The notes under the pieces were generated by a model, which saw only the letters and a program-made list of their open reading frames with translations, searched no databases and was not told the origin of the DNA. The position numbers were made by a program, and so were the translations under genes. From assembly GCF_003569045.1 (NCBI RefSeq), contig NZ_BFCB01000003.1, forward strand, positions 496,001-560,000: a DNA stretch of 64,000 nucleotides, read 5' to 3'. This stretch comes from Aggregatilinea lenta. Its GTDB lineage: Bacteria; Chloroflexota; Anaerolineae; Aggregatilineales; Aggregatilineaceae. The number at the start of each line of letters is the position of its first letter. The first letter of the stretch is position 1. Positions 1 to 7,889 of the stretch are shown here, piece after piece.

Positions 1-1110
1 GTGCTGATGCCTACTTCCGAGCCGGATGAGTCATGGCGCAGGCTGAGCATCCGCAACAGCAGCAGCGGCGGCGCATCGGTGCTGCGCATGTGGATGGAAC
101 AGCTCGGTTACGACGTACGCGAGCTGACGACGGTCGATCGCCTGTCGGGGGACGTGGACGCGATGTTCATGCTCAACCCCGCGCAACCCTATTCGCCGGA
201 CGAGGCCGAGGCGCTGTACGACTGGGTAGCAGCGGGGCATATGCTGCTCGTCGTCGGCACCGAGGACGACGCGGTCAACTCGGTCCTGATGCCGTTTGAC
301 GTGTCGCTGACCTCGATCGAGTGGTTCGACAGCACCCTGTCGCTCGCCAGCCCGACGCTGACCACGCCGCCGTTCGATCACGTCGCGGTGGGCTACGCAA
401 GCACGATCAAAAGCGCGCGCACGGATCTGGTCGTGCACATCATGGCGGAGGGCCAGCCCGTGCTGGCCTCGCTGGGCGTGGGCGGCGGCATAGTGTGGAT
501 TTCGGGTATCTCGACGCCCTTCACGAACAGCGGGCTGCGTGACGAGTCGAGTGCGCGACTGGTGGCGAACCTGCTGCTGCGCCTGCCCGACGGCGCGACC
601 GTGGCATTTGACGAATCCGACATCGACTCTGATACTGAATCCGGTGTCGAATCCGAGCGGGAAGTCGCCGCGCCGAGGAGCCTCGAACACTGGATGATCT
701 CGTCTCCCGGCGGCTGGAGCATCCTGTTGGCCGGAGCGCTGGTGATGGGCTACCTGCTGCTGCGCGGTCGCCGGTTCGGGCGCATCGTCCCGGTGGAGGG
801 GCAGCAGTTACGGCGCGAGCCGACCGAATACGTGCGGGCAATCGCCAACCTGATGCGCCGCACCCGCCAGCGTGACGTGGCGCTGCGGCACTATCGCGGC
901 GAGCTGCGCCGCGCGCTGGCGAAACGTTATGTGATCGATCCGGGCCTGAGCGACGCGGCGTTTGTGCGCGTGCTGGCCGACCGCGATCCCACGCTGGACG
1001 TGGACGCGCTGGCGGACCTGCTGCGGCGGCTGTCGGCGCGGAACGCGAGCGAGCACGATCTGGTATCCCTGGCGATGGCCGTTGACGACTGGATAGGAGA
1101 GGGACGGTGA
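1..1110 (+). CDS. DUF4350 domain-containing protein, 5' end probably outside the window
   Basis: The reading frame is open from base 1, with a GTG there, but the usual N-terminal membrane helix of DUF4350 proteins is missing, so the gene probably begins upstream. Residues 20-200 resemble the family's GATase-like fold (N-S-S-S-G-G near the start, then a D-W-V-A-A-G loop). One membrane helix lies near residues 238-256, followed by a basic cytoplasmic tail. The stop overlaps the start of the MoxR gene by 4 bases, so the two are translationally coupled. DUF4350, MoxR and DUF58 genes are often found together; the biochemical role is unknown, with envelope or stress functions usually suggested. Confidence 0.8.
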   Translation: MLMPTSEPDESWRRLSIRNSSSGGASVLRMWMEQLGYDVRELTTVDRLSGDVDAMFMLNPAQPYSPDEAEALYDWVAAGHMLLVVGTEDDAVNSVLMPFDVSLTSIEWFDSTLSLASPTLTTPPFDHVAVGYASTIKSARTDLVVHIMAEGQPVLASLGVGGGIVWISGISTPFTNSGLRDESSARLVANLLLRLPDGATVAFDESDIDSDTESGVESEREVAAPRSLEHWMISSPGGWSILLAGALVMGYLLLRGRRFGRIVPVEGQQLRREPTEYVRAIANLMRRTRQRDVALRHYRGELRRALAKRYVIDPGLSDAAFVRVLADRDPTLDVDALADLLRRLSARNASEHDLVSLAMAVDDWIGEGR

Positions 1111-2063
1111 GTGTGGAAGAGCTGCAATCGCTGGTGACCACGCTGCGCGGCGAGGCGTCGCGCGTGCTGGTGGGCCAGGAGGACGCGGTAGAGCACCTGA
1201 TCATCGCGCTGTTCACCGGCGGCCACGTGCTGCTGGAAGGCGTGCCCGGCACGGCCAAAACCCTGCTGGCAAAGACCCTGGCACACCTGATCGAGGCCGA
1301 CTATGGGCGCATCCAGTTCACGCCGGACCTGATGCCCTCGGACGTGGTCGGCACGATCGTGTACGACATCCAGTCCAGCCGGTTCAACCTCAAGCGCGGG
1401 CCGATCTTCACGCAGATCCTGCTGGCGGACGAGATCAACCGCGCCCCGGCCAAGACGCAAGCCGCCCTGTTGGAAGCGATGGAGGAGCGGCAGGTGACCA
1501 TCGAGGGCCAGACGCAGATGCTGCCCCAGCCGTTCATGGTGATCGCCACACAGAACCCAGTCGAGATGGACGGCACGTACCCGCTGCCCGAAGCGCAGCT
1601 TGACCGCTTCCTGTTCAAGGTGAAGATCGGCTACCTGCCGCAGGACGACGAAGTCGAGGTACTGCGGCGCTATCACCAGGGCTTCGATGCGCACAATCTG
1701 GCGGGGGCGGGACTGTCGCCCGTGATCCGGCCGGCAGACATCGACGCGGCGCGGCAGATGATCAACACCGTGCGCGTGGAGGACGGCGTGCTCGGTTACA
1801 TCACCGCGATCATTCGCGCCACGCGCACCAGCCCGGATCTGGCGCTGGGCGCAAGCACGCGCGCGGGCGTCGCGCTGCTGCTGGCTGCCAAGACGCGCGC
1901 CGCGCTCTACGGGCGCGACTACGTGTTCCCCGACGACGTGAAGGCGCTCGTTCCGCCGGCGCTGCGGCACCGCGTCGTGCTGCGGCCCGAAGCGGAGATC
2001 GAAGGGCTGGACCCGGACGCGGTGTTCCGCCGCCTGCTGGCCCAGTTGGAGGTTCCGCGCTAA
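1107..2063 (+). CDS. MoxR-family AAA+ ATPase
   Basis: This is a complete 318-residue AAA+ ATPase of the MoxR/RavA branch. Walker A is GVPGTAKT at residues 45-52 and Walker B is LLADEINR near residue 108. It is followed by the typical E-E-R-Q-V-T insert, the sensor 1 stretch A-T-Q-N-P and a C-terminal lid domain. MoxR ATPases act as chaperones that help assemble or activate partner proteins, often ones with a von Willebrand A domain. The next gene encodes such a DUF58 partner 2 bases downstream, and the gene overlaps DUF4350 upstream, so all three form one operon. The family assignment is firm; the client protein is inferred. Confidence 0.95.
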   Translation: MSVEELQSLVTTLRGEASRVLVGQEDAVEHLIIALFTGGHVLLEGVPGTAKTLLAKTLAHLIEADYGRIQFTPDLMPSDVVGTIVYDIQSSRFNLKRGPIFTQILLADEINRAPAKTQAALLEAMEERQVTIEGQTQMLPQPFMVIATQNPVEMDGTYPLPEAQLDRFLFKVKIGYLPQDDEVEVLRRYHQGFDAHNLAGAGLSPVIRPADIDAARQMINTVRVEDGVLGYITAIIRATRTSPDLALGASTRAGVALLLAAKTRAALYGRDYVFPDDVKALVPPALRHRVVLRPEAEIEGLDPDAVFRRLLAQLEVPR

Positions 2064-2065
2064 TC

Positions 2066-3403
2066 ATGCCTACCCCTCGCGCGCTGGCCTTCGCGCTGGT
2101 GATCCCGGCGCTGCTGCTGGCCGGGACGTGGCAACCCGTGCTCGTCCCGCTGGCGGGCGCGTACGCCGTGGGCCTGCTGGTCCTGCTGGCCGGGGATTGG
2201 CTCGCCGCGAGCGGCGCGGGACAGTTCCGTGTGGCGCGGCAGCACGATTCCAAGCTGTCGCTCGGCGCGGAGAACCGCGTCACGGTGCGTGTGACCTCGC
2301 GGGCGAAGCGTCCGGTCGCGCTGGCCGTACAGGACGAGCCGCCACTGCCGTTTGCGGGCGAGGAAGCCTCGCTGATGCACGCCGATCTGCTCCCGCTCGA
2401 AACGCACGATTTCACCTATACCGTGCGCCCGCTGAAGCGCGGCGATTACCGGTTCGGCGACGTCAACCTGCGCTGGAACAGTCCGCTGGGGCTGGTCGTG
2501 CGGCAGGCGCGTTTTCCCGCCGCCGGACCGGTCAAGGTCTACCCGAACCTGCACGAGATCCGTAAGTACGAGCTGCTGGCCCGCCGCGATCAACTGGCCG
2601 AAATGGGGCTGCGCGGGGTGCGGCTGCGCGGCGAAGGGACCATGTTCGAGAGCCTGCGCGAGTACACGCCGGACGACCCGTACCGCCGCATCAACTGGAA
2701 GGCGACCGCGCGCCGCGCTCGCCCGATCAGCATGGAGTACGAGCCGGAGCGCAGCCAGCGCGTGGTGATCGCCGTGGACGTGGGGCGCATGATGCGCAGC
2801 CCGATTCACGTGCACGATCCCGGCAACCCGGCGTGGAACATGGCGAAGGTCGATTTTGTGATCAACAGCGTGCTGCTGTTCAGCTACGTGGCGACGTTGA
2901 AGGGCGATCAGGTCGGGCTGCTGGTGTTTGCCGACCGCGTGAAGTCGTTCATCCCGCCGCGCGCGGGTCCGGCGCACTTCCAGAAGCTGCTGGAAGCGAT
3001 GTACGCGCTGGAAAGCGAGCCGGTCGAGGCGGATTATGGGCGGGCGCTGATGACGCTCGGCGCGCAGAACAAAAAGCGCTCGCTGGTGGTGGTATTCACC
3101 GATCTCAGCGGCGCGCGTGCCTCCGAAGCGCTGGCGCGCTACGTGCCCAGCTTACTGCCGCGCCACCTGCCGCTGCTGGTCACCATCCGCGACCCGGCGC
3201 TGGACCAGGAGGCCGGGCAGCAGCCGTCCAACTCCGACAGCGTGTACCGGCGCATGGTAGCCGAGCAGCTCATAACCGAACGCCGCCTGCTGCTCGACCG
3301 GCTCCAGCGCCAGGGCGTGCTGACGCTCGACGTCTCCGCCGAGCACATGACGATGGCGGTGGTCAACCGCTACTTACAAGTCAAGGCCAGATCGTTGGCG
3401 TAG
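2066..3403 (+). CDS. DUF58 domain-containing protein (vWA-like MoxR partner)
   Basis: 445 residues. Two membrane helices lie in the first 50 residues. A beta-rich segment follows, then the DUF58 core around residues 200-215 (Y-T-P-D-D-P-Y-R-R-I-N-W-K-A-T-A-R), then a von Willebrand A-like domain starting near I-A-V-D-V-G. The metal-site motif appears degenerate, because D-V-G-R-M replaces D-x-S-x-S. The start lies 2 bases after the MoxR stop. DUF58 proteins are routinely coupled to MoxR ATPases. The 3' end overlaps the convergent RDD gene by 23 bases. Substrate or role is unknown. Confidence 0.9.
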   Translation: MPTPRALAFALVIPALLLAGTWQPVLVPLAGAYAVGLLVLLAGDWLAASGAGQFRVARQHDSKLSLGAENRVTVRVTSRAKRPVALAVQDEPPLPFAGEEASLMHADLLPLETHDFTYTVRPLKRGDYRFGDVNLRWNSPLGLVVRQARFPAAGPVKVYPNLHEIRKYELLARRDQLAEMGLRGVRLRGEGTMFESLREYTPDDPYRRINWKATARRARPISMEYEPERSQRVVIAVDVGRMMRSPIHVHDPGNPAWNMAKVDFVINSVLLFSYVATLKGDQVGLLVFADRVKSFIPPRAGPAHFQKLLEAMYALESEPVEADYGRALMTLGAQNKKRSLVVVFTDLSGARASEALARYVPSLLPRHLPLLVTIRDPALDQEAGQQPSNSDSVYRRMVAEQLITERRLLLDRLQRQGVLTLDVSAEHMTMAVVNRYLQVKARSLA

Positions 3404-4205
3404 GCGGCGGGGTGTCGGAAGGCCGTTCGGCCCGCTCGTAGGCGCGCATGATCTGTTCCAGGAATTCTTCGGCGCGGTGCAGGTAAAGGTACTGAGCCGA
3501 GTTGGGATCCCAGATGTCCATTTTGGTCGCCAGCTTGCGCGTAATGTCGATGGCGATGGGTTCCCGCCCGCTGATGCTGTCACGGCGCTGGAGGTAGTTG
3601 AGCACCATCATCCGGTCCTGGTCCGTCAGCCGGGAGACGTCGATCGCGTCGGGGATCGGGTCGGTGGGGCGCACGTGCAGGTAGTCGAAGTGGTGCGCCG
3701 CGCGCAGCGTATAGACCGTTTCCTGTGGCTGCTCGCGCACGACCAGGGTGCCCGCCGCCAGGTCGCCCAGCCGCTGCGAGTGCCGCGACGCGAACATCAC
3801 GATCATGCCGACGCCGTAGAACGCGGGCAGGAAGTCGAACAGGCGCACAAGGTTGCGCACGATCAGGCCGCTGGCGGTCAGCGGCATACCGTTGGCCTGC
3901 ACCACGCGGATCTTGAACAGGCGCTTGCCGGGAGTCTGGCCGTTCCAGATCGCCTCGAAGATCAGGTGGTAGAACATGAACAGGGCGAAGATCACCAGCA
4001 GCACGAAGGCGACCGCCACATAGGTATCGTCCGGCGTGTCGAAGGGAATGTCGGAGAGCAGCCAGAGCAGCACGAAGATCGTGATGCCGACCAGCAGGTA
4101 ATCGACGATTGCGGCCAGCGAGCGGCTGCCGAACCCGGCGACCGGCGTTTCGAGCAGCACGTTTTCGGGCGTATCGATCTGAAGTTGCGGATCCAGTGAC
4201 GACAT
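3381..4205 (-). CDS. RDD family membrane protein
   Basis: 274 residues. Residues 25-165 form the RDD domain, with three to four hydrophobic helices, the R-S-L-A-A-I-V-D-Y motif at the first helix, and a G-Q-T-P-G-K-R-L loop typical of the family. The final ~110 residues are a soluble charged tail that most RDD proteins lack. RDD proteins have been proposed as ion antiporters in some bacteria, but the function here is unknown. It is convergent with DUF58 (23-base overlap) and divergent from the SpoIIM-like gene, so a short shared promoter region of about 40 bases separates the two starts. RDD, SpoIIM-like, MoxR and DUF58 genes recur together in many genomes. Confidence 0.92.
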   Translation of the reverse strand: MSSLDPQLQIDTPENVLLETPVAGFGSRSLAAIVDYLLVGITIFVLLWLLSDIPFDTPDDTYVAVAFVLLVIFALFMFYHLIFEAIWNGQTPGKRLFKIRVVQANGMPLTASGLIVRNLVRLFDFLPAFYGVGMIVMFASRHSQRLGDLAAGTLVVREQPQETVYTLRAAHHFDYLHVRPTDPIPDAIDVSRLTDQDRMMVLNYLQRRDSISGREPIAIDITRKLATKMDIWDPNSAQYLYLHRAEEFLEQIMRAYERAERPSDTPPPTPTIWP

Positions 4206-4245
4206 AACGAATGCCTCTATGAGTTTAAGTGGAAAGTATAAGGGT

Positions 4246-5211
4246 ATGACAGTTAACGATTTTATCAGACTTCGCGAAAACGACTGGGACCGCCTGCAAG
4301 CGCTGGTCCAGCGGCACCAGGGGCATGCCGCGCTTTCCCCGGCGGAGATTCACGAGCTGGACCGGCTGTACCGCGCCGCGATTTCCGACCTGGCGCAAGC
4401 TCAACGTGATTATCCCGGCCAGCGCGTGACCGCGTTTCTGAATCAACTGCTGACCCAGGCGCACACCCTGATTTACCGCCGCGAGGCGACCGACTTTTTC
4501 TCCATCCGGCGCGCCATTACGCGCACCATTCCCGACGCGTTCCAGCGGACGGCAGCCTTCACGCTGGTGGCGGTGCTGTTGTTTTTCGTCCCGGCCCTGG
4601 TGGGCTTCCAGCTTGCCCGGCACGATCCGTCGGTGGCCGGGCCGCTGGGCCTGTCGAGCACGCGCGCCGCCCTGGAAGATCAGGCGATGTGGACCGATAT
4701 CCCGGTCGAGCAGCGGCCCTATGCCTCGGCGTTCATCATGACCAACAATATCCGCGTGGCGCTGCTGGCGTTCGGCGGCGGGATGGCGCTGGGGCTGTTC
4801 AGCGTGTACCTGCTGGCGATGAACGGACTGATCCTGGGGGCGGTGTTCGGGCTGGCGGTGCATTACGGGTTGGGCGGCGAACTGCTCAATTTCGTGTTCG
4901 CGCATGGCGTGCTGGAACTGAGCGTGATTTGTATTGCAGGCGGGGCGGGGTTGCAGCTCGGCTGGGCGTTGATCCATCCGGGACGGTATGCGCGCCGGGA
5001 CGCGGTCATGCTGGCGGCGCAGCGCGCGGCTCCCCTGGCGGTGGTCGGGATCGTGATGCTGATAGTCGCCGGGACCATCGAGGGCTTCCTGTCTCCCTCG
5101 GACGCGCCGTTTGCGATCAAAGTGCTGGTCGGGCTGACCAGCGGCGCGCTGTTCTACGCGTACCTGCTGTACCCGCGCCGCACGGGGCGACCTGCCCGCC
5201 AGGGCACATGA
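4246..5211 (+). CDS. Stage II sporulation protein M-like (SpoIIM/DUF95) membrane protein
   Basis: The family's usual N-terminus (D-F-I-R-L-R-E-x-x-W-x-R-L) begins at ATG 4246, with GGAAAG 9 bases upstream. An ATG at 4219 in the same frame has no ribosome binding site and would add nine residues. A soluble helical domain (residues 1-95) is followed by five to six membrane helices, including the conserved N-N-I-R-V-A-L-L-A-F-G-G-G segment and the H-G-V-L-E-L-S motif. SpoIIM acts in engulfment in endospore formers, but this subfamily is widespread in non-sporulating bacteria next to MoxR, DUF58 and RDD genes, as here. No sporulation role is implied. Confidence 0.9.
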   Translation: MTVNDFIRLRENDWDRLQALVQRHQGHAALSPAEIHELDRLYRAAISDLAQAQRDYPGQRVTAFLNQLLTQAHTLIYRREATDFFSIRRAITRTIPDAFQRTAAFTLVAVLLFFVPALVGFQLARHDPSVAGPLGLSSTRAALEDQAMWTDIPVEQRPYASAFIMTNNIRVALLAFGGGMALGLFSVYLLAMNGLILGAVFGLAVHYGLGGELLNFVFAHGVLELSVICIAGGAGLQLGWALIHPGRYARRDAVMLAAQRAAPLAVVGIVMLIVAGTIEGFLSPSDAPFAIKVLVGLTSGALFYAYLLYPRRTGRPARQGT

Positions 5212-5235
5212 GCCGGTTTCTCGCTCGCGCAACGT

Positions 5236-6447
5236 CTAGCCCGTCGTCGGCACGCTCGATTGCAGGATCTGCACGCTGTCCAGTGCGATCACCGTGCCCT
5301 CGCTGGCGGCATTCTTGCGGCCCGTGTTGCGAATCGTGAGCGTGTGAATGCTGTACGGCAGGCCGCTGACGGCAACCGTCTGGCCGAAGGTCCCGTTTTC
5401 CGCGTAGGTATCGACCTCGCCCCATACCACGCCGTCAACCGAAATTTCGAAGATGCCGAAGTTGGAGAAGGCGACGTACTGGATGACCGCGTCCGTTCCC
5501 GCGAACACGAGTTCCACCGACGCGCCGGTATCCGCCGTGTAATGGTAGCTGCCGCCCGATCCCGCCACCGAGGCCATCTGAATCCAGTTACCGGTCGTGT
5601 AGTGCAATTCCGAGCTGCCGTCCTCGTAGGTGCCCGGCCCCATGACCGTGAGGCCCGGCGTCGGCGTGACGTCGAGGACCGGCGTGGGCGTCGCGGTCGG
5701 CGTTGCGTCCACGATTGTGGCGGTTGCTTCGGGCGCGACCTCCGTCGCCGCCTCTGTGGCACCCTGGGTCTCCGCAGGCGCGGGCGTGGTCGGCATCGCA
5801 TAGAGCGTCGGGGTGGGGGCCGCCGGGGTGCTGATCGTGTGTTCCGGCAGGTTGTCCAGCGCGTTTCCCGCCGCGTACGGCGAGACGTACATCAGCAGGT
5901 CCATCGTCAGGGTGCCCTGCTGGCCGCTGTCCACCAGCGACACGTTGGAGAAGACGAGACTCGGCGCGGAGGATTCCTTGATGCTCACCATGAACTGCAT
6001 CAGGTACGAGATCTTGCCGGACACTTCGAGGCTGAACGTGCGCACGTTGTAGGCGATTGTTTCGACGACTTCGGCGGGCGGCTGAAGCTCCAGCTTGACG
6101 ATCTCGACCTGGCTGTCTTTGGCATAAGAGTAGAGCTTGTCGAGCATGCTGTCGGCCTGGGCTGACGTGAGGAACACGCCCGAGGCCGTGGCGAGCCGGT
6201 TGTCGAGGCCGATCATCTGCGCTTGAAGGACCTGTTCTTCGTCCTGCCGGGCGGCGGCAGTTGCCGTCACCGCGACGTCGTTGGCCGCGATCTGGGTCTG
6301 CATCTCGCCGTGCGACTGCCATCTGGGCAGGACGGTCGTCACGCCAAACGCGACCAGGCCCACCAGGATCGCCGCGGCGAGCAAGAGCGGAAGCAGGTTG
6401 ACCAGTTTGCCCCCCAGCGAAAAGGAGGTTTCTTCGAACGTATTCAT
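5236..6447 (-). CDS. PilO-like protein with C-terminal lectin-like domain
   Basis: 403 residues. A short cytoplasmic tail and one membrane helix (about residues 17-40) are followed by a coiled coil and a ferredoxin-like domain up to about residue 200, the plan of PilO alignment proteins of type IV pili. A Thr/Pro/Ala-rich linker (about 205-262) leads to a beta-rich domain (about 265-400) that resembles a galactose-binding or jelly-roll carbohydrate-binding module. Ordinary PilO is about 200 residues and ends before such a linker. The start overlaps the stop of the PilN-like gene by 4 bases, so they are coupled. It is the last gene of the minus-strand archaellum train. The PilO call rests on architecture and neighbour, not strong motif identity. 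Confidence 0.6.
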   Translation of the reverse strand: MNTFEETSFSLGGKLVNLLPLLLAAAILVGLVAFGVTTVLPRWQSHGEMQTQIAANDVAVTATAAARQDEEQVLQAQMIGLDNRLATASGVFLTSAQADSMLDKLYSYAKDSQVEIVKLELQPPAEVVETIAYNVRTFSLEVSGKISYLMQFMVSIKESSAPSLVFSNVSLVDSGQQGTLTMDLLMYVSPYAAGNALDNLPEHTISTPAAPTPTLYAMPTTPAPAETQGATEAATEVAPEATATIVDATPTATPTPVLDVTPTPGLTVMGPGTYEDGSSELHYTTGNWIQMASVAGSGGSYHYTADTGASVELVFAGTDAVIQYVAFSNFGIFEISVDGVVWGEVDTYAENGTFGQTVAVSGLPYSIHTLTIRNTGRKNAASEGTVIALDSVQILQSSVPTTG

Positions 6448-7103
6448 GAGTCTCCGGATTTCAATTCGGCGAGTGCCACAAACTCGATGTACCGCACGCC
6501 CGGATTCGGATTTGCCAGGGTGAAGCGGGAGACACGCGGCTGAGGGGTGGCCGTCGTCTCGGCGGCAGGCGCTGCCGTTGCCTCGGGCGCCGTGGTCACG
6601 GCCAGCGACTGCACGCTGACGCGTGTAAACAGGCCGGAGCTTTCCAGGCGGTTCACGTAGGAGATCACGGTCGGTTCGGTCCAGGCCCGGCCACTGAGCA
6701 TAATCTGCTGGCCGGTTTGCGACACGTCGAGCAGGATCATGTAGTTCTCGTTGTAGTTGCCCAGGCTCGCCATCACCACCGGCCAGATGACCTGATTGTT
6801 GGTCAGACTGGTCTGCACGGTGTCGATGGCGCTGGCATCCTCCAGCTTTTGGGACAGGGTGGCGCTGAGCGAGCGTTCCGCTGCCGATTCGGGCGGCGCG
6901 TTTTCCAGCAGCGACTGGCTGGTGGCAAGCTCGGCGCTGAGCGTCTCATTGCTCTGCGCGATCGTGGTCGATAGCAGGACGAGCGGCACGAACAGCGCGC
7001 CGATGCTGAGCACGACCAGCCACCTGATCACCGTGCTAAGGCGGCTGCCCTGGACCACTTCTTCTTCGACTTCGCCGTCGAGTACTGGGGCGGGTAGCGT
7101 CAC
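6444..7103 (-). CDS. PilN-like pilus assembly protein
   Basis: 219 residues. A cytoplasmic N-terminus of about 25 residues is followed by one membrane helix (V-I-R-W-L-V-V-L-S-I-G-A-L-F-V-P), a coiled-coil stretch and a ferredoxin-like C-terminal fold (I-L-L-D-V-S-Q..I-M-L-S-G-R-A.....I-S-Y-V-N-R-L-E-S-S-G-L-F), a pattern seen in PilN/GspL-type proteins. The tail contains an Ala/Thr-rich stretch. It is followed with a 4-base overlap by the PilO-like gene and preceded 9 bases upstream by the prepilin peptidase. PilN and PilO form a periplasmic alignment complex in type IVa pili. No PilM or PilP is seen here, and a PilN/PilO pair beside archaellum genes is unusual. Confidence 0.65.
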   Translation of the reverse strand: MTLPAPVLDGEVEEEVVQGSRLSTVIRWLVVLSIGALFVPLVLLSTTIAQSNETLSAELATSQSLLENAPPESAAERSLSATLSQKLEDASAIDTVQTSLTNNQVIWPVVMASLGNYNENYMILLDVSQTGQQIMLSGRAWTEPTVISYVNRLESSGLFTRVSVQSLAVTTAPEATAAPAAETTATPQPRVSRFTLANPNPGVRYIEFVALAELKSGDS

Positions 7104-7112
7104 GACTACTCC

Positions 7113-7751
7113 TCACGCCACGAATGGCGGGCTAATCAACACGGCAAGAATCGCGCCCAGGCACAAAAAAGGTGCGTATGCAATCCGGGTCTTAAGCTGG
7201 GCGCGCCGGGTCAGCAGCCAAAAGGCGATGAGCACGCCCGCCGAACCGGTGCCCAGGAGCAGCGCCCACAACACGCCCGGAAAGCCAAAGGCGACGCCGA
7301 TAAAGGTCGCCAGCTTGACGTCTCCGCCACCCAGCTCGCCCGGTCGCAGCCATGCGGTCAGGAAAAACATGGAACCTGCCAGCACGCCTCCTAGCAGTAT
7401 ATTTAAGGCGTGTTCTGGCACAAGTAGCGCGTGGGCCGCAATCGCGGCGACGATAGCCGGATAGATGAGCACATTCAGGATCAGGCGGTAGCGCCAGTCG
7501 ATCAGCGCGACCAGCAGCAAAAAGACGATCAGGACCGCGTAGGCGGTGCTTTCGGCGGTGAGGCCAAAGCGGTTCCACAGGTACGCGAACACCAGCCCGG
7601 TCGCCAGCGCCGCAAGCGCGCACAGGCTGCGCGGGATGCGATCCACGCGTGGTGCGGGAGCCGGGGTGGACGCGAAGCGCGGCAGGATGTCGGTTGCCCA
7701 ACAGGCCAGCGCTCCCGCGGCGGCTCCGATCAGAATGAATAAGACGCTCAT
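7113..7751 (-). CDS. A24-family prepilin peptidase (short, archaeal FlaK/TadV-like form)
   Basis: 212 residues, almost entirely membrane helices. The two aspartates of the aspartyl protease are present: D85 in L-I-D-W-R-Y-R and D144 in G-G-G-D-V-K-L. The N-terminal methylase domain with its cysteine motif, found in bacterial PilD, is absent, so this is the minimal peptidase type also used by archaea and Tad systems. It would cleave class III signal peptides such as that of the archaellin at 17060-17635. It sits in the same train as the archaellum genes, which supports dedication to this machine. The stop lies 9 bases before the PilN-like gene. Confidence 0.9.
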   Translation of the reverse strand: MSVLFILIGAAAGALACWATDILPRFASTPAPAPRVDRIPRSLCALAALATGLVFAYLWNRFGLTAESTAYAVLIVFLLLVALIDWRYRLILNVLIYPAIVAAIAAHALLVPEHALNILLGGVLAGSMFFLTAWLRPGELGGGDVKLATFIGVAFGFPGVLWALLLGTGSAGVLIAFWLLTRRAQLKTRIAYAPFLCLGAILAVLISPPFVA

Positions 7752-7889
7752 GTGTGCCTCGAACCACGGCTAACGATGTCGCGGCGTGCAGATAGAGACC
7801 GGACCGGGACGGCGCAGGGCCGCGGCGGCGCAGGGCGGTTCCGGCAGTGCAGCAACCAAATCCTATCCGCTAACCCGCGCATTGGCTAT

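Noticed and set aside
4246-5211. SpoIIM-like gene as evidence of sporulation
   Set aside because: The subfamily next to MoxR, DUF58 and RDD genes is widespread in non-sporulating bacteria, and no other sporulation gene is present.
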